Assembly (NCBI GenBank): GCA_030490835.1
Contig: CM059977.1
Coordinates: 18,023,335-18,087,334 of the forward strand
Direction of reading: 5' to 3'
DNA: 64,000 bases
Source of the DNA: Annona cherimola
Taxonomy: Eukaryota; Streptophyta; Magnoliopsida; Magnoliales; Annonaceae
Part shown: positions 47,701 to 59,485 of the stretch, piece after piece
Position numbering within the stretch: position 1 is the stretch's first letter
Layout of the letters: the number at the start of each line of letters is the position of its first letter
Notes under the pieces: model-generated
The model's database searches: none
Told to the model about the DNA's origin: nothing
The model's input: only the letters and a program-made list of their open reading frames with translations
Translations under genes and position numbers: made by a program

Positions 47701-48135
47701 CGGGTTGCAATAAAGCTGGAAGAAAATGCTGCAGATCTCTCTCGCTCTCCCTCCCTCTCCCTCCCTGTCTCTCAGCTTTGAGAGGTCAGACATTCACATG
47801 AGGTGAAGCAGCTTCCATCCTAACGGACATAACTTTCTTCCCTTTCATCGGTCTTTTACATGATCCAAAGATGCCTAGCTACAAATCGGATCGCCATAAC
47901 TGTCTTCGGTCACCCTTTCTGGTTTTGTGGGAAATAATGCTCAAATCCTACTGGATTCGTACATTCATATATACATATACCACGAGAAAAAAGGTTCCAC
48001 GTTTCCTTCACTACCTACTTCCATATTCATTTATGAAGATGCTAACAACTTATATAAAAATGGCAAAGGTGAGAAAACCCCCCGCCCATTTGAGTATTCT
48101 AGTACTTGTCCTTCCGATGCCCATAATAGACTCCG

Positions 48136-48167
<32 letters not shown>

Positions 48168-48200
48168 TATTAGAACTAACCTACCTTACGTATGCATTCG
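44741..48200. other. upstream region of the QELHRLYR-motif gene; likely leader intron and promoter
   Basis: Several short frames occur (for example 46543-46953 plus and 47122-47409 minus), but none shows family features. A minus-strand segment near 47281-47410 is GC-richer and followed by a possible donor, so it may hold a non-coding first exon. A CT-rich tract (about 47740-47780) and a long T run (48139-48164) are also present. Confidence 0.4.
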
Positions 48201-51200
48201 GACTACTGATAGCATAATTGGGTAGGTTCCTTGCTTGCTAGTCTCACCATTCTCAGTAGACATGTGCATATCATGGTAACGAATCCATTTAGACGTGCAC
48301 ATCATGGTAATGAATCGATTCACATCAAACAATATGTTGAAATTCTGGACACTCTCTAGCCCTATTTTGATGACTCTTTTTTTTCGAATGGGTATTTTCA
48401 ACTATCTCAACCGGTGTTATAATCAAGTCTTAAGATATTCTAATAATTTTCATATAACATTACTATTATGAAATTTTCTATTCTTTTCCTGTTTGGTGAA
48501 CACTTTTATTAAACCAAGGAGACTGATGTCACTGTGATTCAATCAGCGTCGGCTATATGCATACCCGAACGCTGTACCACCACTTCATGGCCATTTTGAT
48601 GGCTCTTTAATTCGTCTTACTACTCAGATCCTTGAAATGTTTATTAAAAAAAGAAGCTGTTAAACAAGTGGGTTCCCATGCCACTGTAGACCCAACAATA
48701 TCTATTGATGGCATGATCATTTGCTAGCATGCTTTTGATCCCGATTTGTCTGGACCAAATCATGGTTTGATGGGCCCAGGTTGGGAATTGAATGGTTAAC
48801 TGAGAGCTAGTCAGATCGAATTTGATTGATGTTGGCTTGTTACACGCGCCTATCGTACAGACCGCGCGAGAGAGGGTGCGTGCACACAAACTGCCATAAT
48901 CCGGTCAAGCATCAGATGATTCCTCCCCAAGAAAATGAGACTTGCCACCAATCACTTTCTTCCAAAAGCTAGCATCCCAAAACATGCCTGTCTTCTTGAT
49001 TATATATCTATTTTTCTGAAAAAAAGGAAAAAAAAATAAAAAAAGCTGCAGCTTTCCAGTTCTGGTGTCGTGAAATGCCCTCCGCAGTATTTGCATGGCT
49101 TCCAGCCCTTCAATCTCGGCACTGGCCCCACAACAACCAGCTGCGTGCTCCGCTCTGCCGTCCAGCCGGACCAGTACAATGTCACGGACGAGCCGACGAG
49201 AGCCATATTCTCGCCACCCACGAGTCGTCAAAATGAGAAAGCCTTCACCATTCTCTCTTGGCAATGTTTGAGAATTGCGGCTGGCTCATGCGTCGTCGCA
49301 TTGTTAGCCGGCTACATATCTCTCCAGCTACCGGCGCATGTGGGGTGGATGCCTAGCTAGGTAGACTGATATGCCTCAACCGATGAATCTTATGTGCTGT
49401 GGCCACAGCACAAGGTTTTATTGAATTTTTCGCTGATCCGATTCGCCTTATTTTCCTATCCTTTCCCATCTCTTGCAGTTGCAGGCGCAAGTCATGTCCT
49501 CCGTGATTTTGGTTTTCTAACTCGTCCCCTCTCCTTGAGAGAATCTAGTCATTATCATTGAGGGAGTAGGACACAATTCCCATTTTATGGTGGCGACTAA
49601 TTCCACCGGACATCTTGGATGTTGGGACTTGGGACCAAAATTATCGATCGTCCGGACGTAAAGTTGACTCACCATGGTGTGGCACAACAGCAGGCGGAGT
49701 TGGCATTTAATTGTTGGAATCTGGCGCGTTTACCATAGCATAAATTATTTGCTTGTCTCGATCTCGTCCTCGGCCAAGCCAATGCCTGGGGGTCCATGTG
49801 CCTGATTCTCAAGACCATTAAACAAACACTGCCGTCTAAATCGCATCAGATTTTCTTAAAGTAAACCCTCGTTGGAATTTTCATACCGCGTTCGCCGAGT
49901 GCAACTAATAAAGATACACACAAGACATGTGGCTGGGTTCGTAGGCCGGTTTCCGAGCTGTGCATCGTCGCAGTAGAAAAGAAACGATGATGATGATGAT
50001 GTTACTGTGGTTGTATCACCAAAAGACAAAAACTGAGAGTGTTGGAGTCGGGAACTTGGAGATTAGAATCTACGGCCCGGAGCAACCTGCATAAATGGGG
50101 CTACCTGGCGGGGGCAACTTGGGAAAATGCGGAGCAACTCTGAATCCCACGGGGCGTTTGAAGGGCTGTGGGAGCCTCTCAACTCATATCATCACTGCGT
50201 GATACGGACAAAAAGACAAACAGACTGGCGGCATCTTTTGCTGGGTCTGGGCAGAAAAAGAGAGAGAGAGGGAGGAGCGCAGAAAGAGAAATGGATTAGC
50301 TCGCAAGGTATGCGGCACGCGCTGTAGCCCCCCCAAGGCGCAGCCGTAATCCGCGGGGCCCACACGTCCCCATCTCCCACCCCCACCGTCACCCGTCATT
50401 CTCGCCTCACCCACACGTGTGGCACCAGATTTCGATCCATTTGGTGGTACGGGCCCAACTTTTCTCACGTGCAACCAATCAGTTTGGTTGATCAATTCGA
50501 TTAAATGCGAACGCCAGTCAGTCCTGATGGCTAATGCTAATGCACACGGCATCATGATGCGATTCAACGACTTACAAGTCAACATTTGCCGGTTGGACGT
50601 TTGGTAATCTCAAGTGTGGGAATTATGGGAGATCGATGGGATTTGGTTTCCCAAATTAATATTGTTTCATTAATTATATTATTTTTCTCACTTTTATTTT
50701 TATATTTAATCATTTTTCCTATCAAGTACATACAACAAACCTATTTATTTCAAGTATATTCTATTATTTCCTTATCAGTTACACATTTCTTCAAATATTT
50801 TTTTTTTCATTTTCCACTATTCCCCACAATCCCATAATTTTAGAGAAACAAAATTAAACTGGATTGGGATTTTATGGGATTGGTGCGGATCCTCGGATAG
50901 CATTTTAAACTTGATTTTATTTTTTTAATCTCTTATATACGATAAGACAATAGATATTACAATTAAGTATATACTAAATTCTCACAATATAAAAAAAAAT
51001 TCCGACAAACTGTGGGAAATTATAACCCCACAATAATTGAAAAAACTACAAATGAGAAGGTTTGAATCCTCGACTATAGACAAACTTAATTTTATCATTG
51101 CTAGTTAAAATAAAAGTTTTTATAATTATGGTGGTTTTTTATTAAAATTAGAATTCCAACGGAATGACCATTTTTATATAGGTTCATGTGGCTTTCTTGA

Positions 51201-51230
51201 CTTCATATTTTAAGTAAGGTTATTAACTAA
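48201..51230. other. intergenic DNA with a GC-rich, G-box-containing block
   Basis: No gene is recognised. From about 49900 to 50600 the DNA is GC-richer and contains two CACGTG cores (50414-50419 and 50466-50471), a CCAAT, GGGCCC-type sites and several ACGT motifs, as in promoters, yet no convincing coding sequence starts on either side. To the right (50620-51230) the DNA becomes AT-rich. Confidence 0.4.
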
Positions 51231-51511
51231 GGGTGTGTTTGAGAATGGATAAAACTTTTGAGGTAAAGTTGTAGAGAGTAGAAGTTGTCAAATGATGTGA
51301 TATGATAGGGATAATGATGAGGAATAAATAGGATAAAGTTGAAATAGATAGGTTAGTTGTGTTGGTAGTTTTGTAGAAATGATTGAAAAGTAGGGTAGTT
51401 GTATAGAAAAATATAAAGAAATTATTAAAAAAAAGTGTAGTTATAGAAAGTGAAAAGTTTTAGATTGAAAAGTTTTAACTTAACAGCTTTTACTTATTAC
51501 ATAACACATCC
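51231..51511. mobile_element. family C MITE
   Basis: It begins GGGTGTGTTTGAGAATGG and ends TTACATAACACATCC, with AAATGATGTGATATGATAGG, AAGTTGAAATAGATAGGTTAG and TTTTAGATTGAAAAGTTTTAAC inside. Same orientation and length as the reference copy at 39077. The flanking bases do not match cleanly. Confidence 0.75.
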
Positions 51512-52774
51512 AAAATATAATTACTTCCAGTTACCATAGTTCGGAGAGAAATGTATTTAAAAAGACGGACTCGAGTTGGCGCCCAGCTTATTGCTGCAGT
51601 TGTGCAAGCGCTGTAGTGCAGGAGGAATCGCATGGGGATTGAAAAATCCCAAAATCCAGTAGCTAAAAATATTGGAAGGGAATCAGATGTGACAGATGGG
51701 CAGATATTGCTGCTTGGCAGATGCAGATGCCTGGAAACTGACGCCCGATGCCATGAGAGTCCCGAACCCAATCTTCCCATCCCTTAAAAAACAAAATCCC
51801 ATCCGCATGTCTCACATAATGAGTGTACACCTGGGTTGTTGCTTAATAAAGTAACAGCATCTTTTGCATATTTTAAAAATAGTTTTCAAATATTAACGTT
51901 GGCACACGATTCTTTCATATGCATATATTCATAATGCAAACTTTGGGTTTATTTCAAATTATATCAGATTTTTAGATTGAATTTGTATTACATTCCTAAT
52001 ACTGCTTTCTAATTTTCAATACAGCTTTTTCAATTTTCAATTTTCAATATAATTTTATCTATTTTCAATACAATTTTACTCATTCGCAATACATATCATC
52101 ACATTCTCATTCAAATACAGATTCAATTCAAGAATCTCGCGTAATTCGGAACACGACTCCGTACCATACATTTATTATGAAATTTGCTTAAATTTTAGTA
52201 GTTTCATATACTATGAAATAATACTAAATATTTATATATAAGTGTCTTATCAAATTAATTTTGGCATCATAAATACATAAATAGAAGAATATTGTAAATA
52301 GTTCATATTTAAACAATATTTTTATAGTGATTTTCAAATGTACTTTTTTTTTTTATGGAATTTCAAATGTACTTAGTGTAACCATAATTACAAATATAAC
52401 TATGATGTAAAGAGGTCATTATCGTACCGTCACGACACAAGTATATTTGCAAAGATACAAAAACTATATGAGTATATTTATAATTTCAAAAATTAAGTGA
52501 TATATTTAATTTCTACAAATATACCTATGAGTTTGCATGTCTTTGCAAATATACCTACCTTATGACAATGTAATAATATATTGGTATATTCACAATTATG
52601 ATCAAACTTATATTTAGAGATTATTTACTATTTTTAAAACTATAAGAGTATATTTGTAATTATAATTAAACTATATTGATACATTTGCGTTTGCAAATTA
52701 CCCTATTTTTTAACACAAAAAATAAAATGTTGTTAAGTAAGTAATAATTGACTATGTATGATCATTAATATATA
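51512..52774. other. intergenic DNA with CAAATATACC-type repeat phrases
   Basis: From about 52325 to 52700 phrases such as GCAAATATACCTACC and TTTGTAATTATAATTAAAC recur in both orientations, as at 6185-6420 and 63545-64000. This suggests a dispersed repeat family with unclear ends. No gene was seen. Confidence 0.4.
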
Positions 52775-53131
52775 GAGAAGTAATCCTATTAACTTGGGCT
52801 AAGTAAATTTTTGCCTAACTCACCTTAAGAAATTCATTTATAATACTTTTTTTTGTTTTTTATATACTTGTTTATATAAATATATTTAAAATATAACTCA
52901 AATTTTACCTTTTGTAGATATGTGTACATATTTTTTTGAGATTTTTAAAATTCTGTGTGTATGTATGTATAAAAAAAATACCCTTATCTTCAAATTTTTC
53001 AAAAATATATATACAAATATTCAAAAATGGTAAAACTTAGTTTATATGTTAAATAAACTTAGATAAATAAGTGCAAGAATAATTTTTTTTTAAAAAAAAA
53101 ATATAATAAATGAATTTTTCAAAGTGGGTCA
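52775..53131. mobile_element. family B foldback MITE, first of two
   Basis: The left arm AGAAGTAATCCTATTAACTTGGGCTAAG matches the family B end. The interior has TTAAAATATAACTC..ATGGTAAAACTTAG symmetry, and the right arm is partly decayed (TTTTTCAAAGTGGGTCATTC). It is followed almost directly by another copy. Confidence 0.6.
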
Positions 53132-53149
53132 TTCATCTAATATATATAT

Positions 53150-53494
53150 AAGATAAATGATCATATTAGCCCAAGCCCGACTTAAAAATTTTAGTTAAAA
53201 TATTTTTATTTTTCTGTATACTTTTGTTTATCTAAGTTTATTTAATATATAAACCAAATTTTACTATTTTTGGATATGCATATATATTTTTTAGATTTTT
53301 AAATATCTGTGTATATATGTATTTAAAATACCGATATATTTAAAAATATAAAAAAATATATACGCACATCCAAAAATGGTAAAAATTGATTTCTATGTTA
53401 AACACACTAGCTAAGATAAACAAGTCTATAAAGAAATAAATAATATTTTAAACGAGTTTTTTTATGTGAGCTAAGCAAACAGGATCACTTCTCA
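53150..53494. mobile_element. family B foldback MITE, second of two
   Basis: The left arm AAATGATCATATTAGCCCAAG..GACTTAAA and reversed right arm AGAAGTGATCCTGTTTGC..TCACATAAA are inverted. The interior pairs TTTAATATATAAACC with a diverged GGTAAAAATTGATTTCTATG side. Confidence 0.65.
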
Positions 53495-54731
53495 TATATG
53501 TAAAGAGAAATATTGACGATTACAATTAGATTGTTATTTAACTAAGTAATAATTTGTTGTTAGTTTAAAAAATATTGATAAATTTAAACCATTTATAATA
53601 TTTTTTTATATACATCTATTACGCTAAAATTTACTTGGATTGGAAACTTTTATATATTGTATATTTTATTCTCAACTTTTAGCGAGAGAATTTTAACAAT
53701 CTTATATTCAATTTCAAGTAATTTTAAATATTTATACGAATAAGCTTCCAATGAAGTAAATTTTTGTATATTTAGAAGAATATTACAAATATTTCAGATT
53801 TTAAAATTTTTAAAATATAAAAAGAAACAAGTTGCTAACAAGTTGCTACTCAGTTAAGGAAAACGATCAGTGTACATGGGCATTTTCAAGGTAGTCATTC
53901 ATCATTCCTTTATCGAAATTTAAATGATATGAGAAATCATATTCATTAGATTTATATATAATACATAACAAAATGCAAATGTATGAAGTTCTTTATAGTT
54001 ATATTTTAAATATTTAATCAAACTGATTTTTTATTTAGGTTAAACAAATATTTTTAAAACAATCATGCCGTGAATTTTTTTATAAGAAATTAATATAATA
54101 AAATCTCTGGGGTGCAACATGTACCAAGCTTAAAAAACCCGACGTATATGAATAAGATTAAATACATTCCGCCGACTAATAAAAAAAATACATTTCTACT
54201 ATAGGAAGCCTCTATGCCACTCCTTATTTTTCAATTTTCAAAAATTTTAAATCTAAAAATATTTATCATATTTAAAACGTCCTATTTTATCAAGTTGTGA
54301 AAATAATTTTCACTGAAAACTTATATTTTATAAAAAAATATATTTTGAAAGTGAATATATAACCATAAATTTTTTTAAAGTGCATAATATAAAGTATATA
54401 AAAGCTTACATATATGTAATTTTTATAATTATAAATAAGTGTATTTGAATAAACATAATAGATGACTTAAATTTTAAAAAATTAAAATTTAAAAATTACA
54501 GGAGTCAAATCTATTGAAAAAAGCATTTTTTGAAGTGAATACATAGCTATACGTTTTTTTAAAAATGTATAATATATATCATATAAAAGCTTATATTATA
54601 TGTAATTTTTAGTATCATAAATAAGTGCACTTGGATAAACATAATAAATGACTTAAATTTTAAAAAATTAAAATTAAGAAAGTGTTGCACGGAGGCCCTA
54701 TATGAGCCAAATGTATTCTTCGTTACTCTAT
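53495..54731. other. AT-rich intergenic DNA
   Basis: Very AT-rich. A segment near 54330-54500 is echoed at 54525-54690 (ACATAGCTATACGTTTTTTT and TAAACATAATA(G/A)ATGACTT phrases), which indicates an old direct duplication with a period of about 190. No gene was seen. Confidence 0.4.
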
Positions 54732-55363
54732 GGGTGAGTGTATTTGGTAAATGATAAAATTTTGAAATGATACAACATAATATAATAGCGATAATAATGA
54801 GAAAAAAGAATAAAATTAAAATAGATAGGTTATTTATATGGGAGTGCAATCCTATGCACCCGGGTGTACTACACCTATGTTTTTTTATTTTTTTTTTGAA
54901 TTTTTTTTCATGAAGATATTAATATAGGTTTATTTAACATGTGTATCAATTTTTACTATTTTTGGAGATTTTTAGATATTTTTTTAGATTTTTAAAAATC
55001 AGTGGCATTTTGAGTAATTTTAAATTACTGAAAATGTCACTGATTTTTAAAAATCTAAAAAAAAATCTAAAAGTCTCTAAAAATAGTAAAAATTGATACG
55101 TATGTTAAATAAACCTAGATTAACCGTTGTGTAAAAAAATTAAAAAAAAATTAAAAAAAAATAGGTGTAGTACACCCGGGTGCATAGAGGCTTAATGCAC
55201 CCGGGTGCATAGGATTACACTCCATTTATATGAGTATTTGTATAGAAATAATTAAAAAATAGCATAGTTATATAGAAAGATGCGAAAAAGCGATTAAAAA
55301 ATAAGATAATTATATATAGTAAAAAGTTTTAGATAAAAAAATTTTAGGTGCATACAAACACAT
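54732..55363. mobile_element. family C MITE split by a family A foldback
   Basis: The left part starts GGGTGAGTGTATTTGGTAAATG and runs to AAATAGATAGGTTATTTATATG. The right part resumes ATTTATATGAGTATTTGTATAG and ends GGTGCATACAAACACATC. The two halves together make a normal family C element. Confidence 0.8.
54841..55223. mobile_element. complete family A foldback MITE with 9-bp target duplication
   Basis: The ends GGAGTGCAATCCTATGCACC and, reversed, GGAGTGTAATCCTATGCACC continue into CCGGGTG on both arms. ATTTATATG flanks both sides exactly (54832-54840 and 55224-55232). A 9-bp duplication suits Mutator-like MITEs. A second CACCCGGGTG arm pair lies just inside, and the core is a near-perfect palindrome around TTTTAAATTACTGAAAATG. 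Confidence 0.9.
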
Positions 55364-58300
55364 CTTGTATATATGTATATATGGTGCTAAGATATATTGA
55401 ATCGTTACTATATATGAGTAATAATTTAATACTTATGGTAAAATGTAGGTTTTATATTTGCTTTTGGTCTTTTAATTTTAAACTATTTTAAATTTAAACC
55501 ATTCATCATGTTAATTTGTGTATTCATTTATAACTTAAAAACTGTATTTATTAAAAAAATTCATATTTATGTACTATTCATTTTTTAATTTTTAATAGTT
55601 ATATATTTACTCTAAAAAATTATTTGTTTACAAGATATAAGTTTTTTAAAAAAATTTGTATCATGATAAAACAAGATGAGTCAAATATGATAAATGGTTT
55701 GGATTTAAATATATATTTTAGATTTAAATTATATTTTATAATTAGAAACTAAGAGTACCAAAAATAGTTAATGTCTTGCTGTTTATACACAGGCCCCGCA
55801 TCGATCATAGAATTCAAATCCAACCACTCTTATGGCTTAACATCAGTTATTTTACTATAGTTCCAAGAATATCACAATTCGAATCTTGACGATACATTTG
55901 CTTTAAAATATATGTTTATGTGTAAGTTATAAAAAAAAATTCTAGACCAATCCACTGATGTATTAAAAATTTAAAATATAATAATATTTTATCTAATCAT
56001 TTATCTATATAAGAATGATGTTTTAGATTGTTTGGATGTTTGAAAATACAGCTATAAAATTCATATCTAAATCAAATCATTCTATTATGTTTATTTGGAT
56101 TAAACTTGTGCTATTGAAATAAATAACAGTAGATATAAGGAATGGCTTAGATTTAAATTTTATCACCAATATGGGGTCCATTTGCAGGCCTGCAGCACCC
56201 TAACTAGGTGCAGCCAGCTGCACCCTGGGATTTCCCATGCAATATATATACATTTAATTTAATTTATTCCGTGACAGCCCAGCATGCATGAATCTGGGTG
56301 TGGGGTGTGTACTGGAGCGACATAGATTTAAGCTGCAACCAAAGCGTATGTGGATGGGGAATGATCACATGCACCCTAGCTCGGTCCCCGTCACCAGGCT
56401 GCACCGTCCTCAATTTTTTTATTCACCCTTTTTTTAACAATAAAATAAAAAATAAAAATTTTCCTTCCCGCTGACGTGTCAGGTCTGTAGGGCCCACCGT
56501 GCTGCAAGATACTGGACAAACCAACCAACGACTGAGCTGAAATCATGACGCGTGGGCTGCTCGCTGCCCAAGTTGATCAGCATGAGGCTGACTCGCGGAT
56601 GACGACCTAGATCGTGGAACCTAGCTTTTGGACGGCTCAGATGGTTTGCCTTACAATGGCCTAAATAATTATCATTATCATCTTTGTATCATCATCTTCA
56701 TCATTCGCAAAAAAAACTAAGGAGTATTTCAAAGGATTCAAAATTCTTAAATGAGATATTAAGATATGTATGGCATAAGATTTTACCTTCTCGGGATAGT
56801 ATTTTAGTTTTTATACAACTTTTTATATTTTTAATTAAATTTTCATTGTATTTCTTAGTTTCATTTAAGCTCCCTTGAATCCTTTTAAACTTTGTCTTAG
56901 GGTGTGCTTTGACGTAATCTGGGGATGTTTGGTAATATATAAAATTGTGAAATTATGAAAAATAGTAAGAAATGAAAAAAATAATATTTTAAGAAATGTA
57001 TGATTGATAGAAAATGATAGGAATATGATTTGAATAAATAAGTTTATTCCTTGTAGTTGGTAGGAAAAATAATTGAAATATACAGATAAAAGTGAAAAAA
57101 ATAATACATTTAACAGAACAATGATTGGCCTTAGAAAACTAAATGGCATAATTCCACCCTTACCCGTTAACGAAAGTGCCCTTTATGACAAAACTATATG
57201 TACATTCCGCAGCTTAACTTCAATTTTTCAAAAGCGTGCCTCTAAGGTCGTGAATTTACTGAAATCTTCCATCCACTCGAAAAATAGAAAGTTAAAAATA
57301 TAGGGTAGAGTAATTAGAATGTCTATAGCAAAACAGAATAATCATTGTTGTGAAAATAAAAAACTGAAATCTTTTTATGAATTCGCAGGAGCATTTTCAT
57401 CAACGTAACATGAAGCCCAATCCACCTCAAAATAATAATAATAATAAAAAAAATGAAGCCTAATCCGTTTTGATGGGGATGGAGGGGTTGCTGTTCATAT
57501 ACGCAAGATAAGTGGTGGTTGGAGGAACAAAGCAACGGTCACGATCATTCGGATAATGACCGAGCTTAAGTTGACATTACCGAATAATTAATCTAATCAT
57601 GAGAAAAGCGCAATGATGAGTTGTTGGAAGAGCAGTAGTAGCAGTCCGTGGTGATTGATTAGGATGAGGAATAGATTATTCCATACGGAAACGCAACCCA
57701 AGCCAGCCGGAGATTCCCGCGGCCTTTTAAAAGCGTGGCCCGTCGATGCCACTTTTTTAAGCTCCCTCCCACATTCAATGGATCAGATTCGGTGGCATTT
57801 AAACAAATCGTGATTAGAGGGGGTGGGCCCCAACGCCAATTTTCCATGTTTTTATAGAAAAAAAAAAATCCAACCCCATGCCGTGGCCATGCCTATCTAT
57901 CCAATTTGGCGTTTTTTTACTTTTTCTCCAGAGTATCAAAACCGTACCACGACGTCGAAGGCCTCTCTCTCTCTCTCTCTCTCTCTCGTTCGTGCTTCTT
58001 TTTTGGTGTTCGTACTTGGTAGTGATGATGCTTCCCCTCCGGTAGAAAAGCATCGTGGATGGCATGCACATCACTGTCTCTTTCACACATGGACACAAGC
58101 ACATGCCAACACGCATTGACAACGGCGCCACATGATTCGGGCCTTGGCTAGCAAGGCTGGTGCTTCACGCACCGGCAATCACCAGTCCCAACCCTATTGT
58201 TTTAATTCAATCTAAATTTAAATAGTAATTAATGGATGTGATGTTCAATTACCTCTTTTTTTTGGTGATAAATCACCTCATTTCTACCTTGGTAACATAA

Positions 58301-59485
58301 ATCTGGATCCTTGAATTTGGTCTCGCACTAGAATAAAAGGCTGGTTGGTTGAGATTGGCTAGAGGATTTGGTTCGGTATGGGGTCTATCACGTTTGAGAT
58401 ACCTGTACTTTGACCTTTCAAGTTTCAAAATTTTGGAGGCTTGGTCCCACAGGCTAAGTGAAGTGCTAAAATACCAAAACATATTTCTGATTATTCTATT
58501 CGATCCCCAAATGTATGGTAGTGTTTGGTTGAGTTTCTTTATAAGCTGGATTTTTTTTTCCGTTGGATTACTTGTGCGAGAAATAATATTTTAAACTTTA
58601 GGTGGATGATTTAAGATAATTAGTTATAGTATTGAAAGGCATTTTAGTCGTTTTATATAATAAGTTGAAGGCGTTAGGAATTGAGGGACCACACCTGCAA
58701 AATTTCGGAACTGAAAGTCGTATGCTACAGATACGAAACTTACGGATAAGAAGTGCCAAAATTGCAAGACCTATATGTAAGAAACCCCTTCGAGATGGCC
58801 CAGGGACACCGGCTAGCCAAGGTTCACTTGAGGCCTACGAATATCTAAGGGTCAAGAATCAAGAGCTTTAGGCAAATGAGTTAAATTAAGCTTCGCAGTT
58901 TTAATTTGCTTCTCTTAATAGGGCTTTTCAAGTCTATTTGGTATCTGTGATTTTATGTGCTGTAATTATCTATCCAGACAGATTTTAAAAGCACTTTTAA
59001 AACAGTGCTTCGAGGCCGCCAAACGTGCAGCCAAAAACAAAACTGCAATCTTGGTGGTGTAGATGTTCAGGCCACGTCAATGGTAATAAATAAATGTAAT
59101 ATTCTATTTTCGCTGAATATCGATGGAGGTTTTAGAACCATTAAATGGGGTGATTCTCGAAAAGCATATAGAAATCAAGCATAGAGAAACCATGTTCTTC
59201 CCAATAAGGCATAGAAGGTATTCTTATTACTACTGTATTCACAGTAAATCTGACAACATCATCCTTCTTAAACTAGACTCGATGTCAATGAAAGAATCAA
59301 CAATCAACGCCATCTATCGGTGTTTTGGAACAAATGCATCCCCGCTTACACTCAATGAATTGCTAATGCTTGATTAACTAAATGCAAGCAAATAGCACAT
59401 GGGGATCGCATTTTCGTGCCCTGAGATTGGCACAACAAGTCCGTTGTCTGACGAAATCAAATGATTGTATTCAAGAGAACCTCAG
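55364..59485. other. intergenic DNA, right end is the PPR gene 3' flank
   Basis: No gene is recognised. A CT microsatellite lies at 57963-57988. A short GC-richer block near 56270-56640 has no coding sequence. MITE-like phrases occur at 56923-57150. Bases just left of 59486 should hold the 3' untranslated region of the PPR gene. Confidence 0.4.
57963..57988. repeat. (CT)n microsatellite
   Basis: About thirteen uninterrupted CT units. It is a simple dinucleotide repeat in intergenic DNA. Confidence 0.95.

Noticed and set aside
49070..49360. 96-residue plus-strand frame with a hydrophobic stretch
   Set aside because: An equally long frame exists on the opposite strand, and no family signature or leader was seen.
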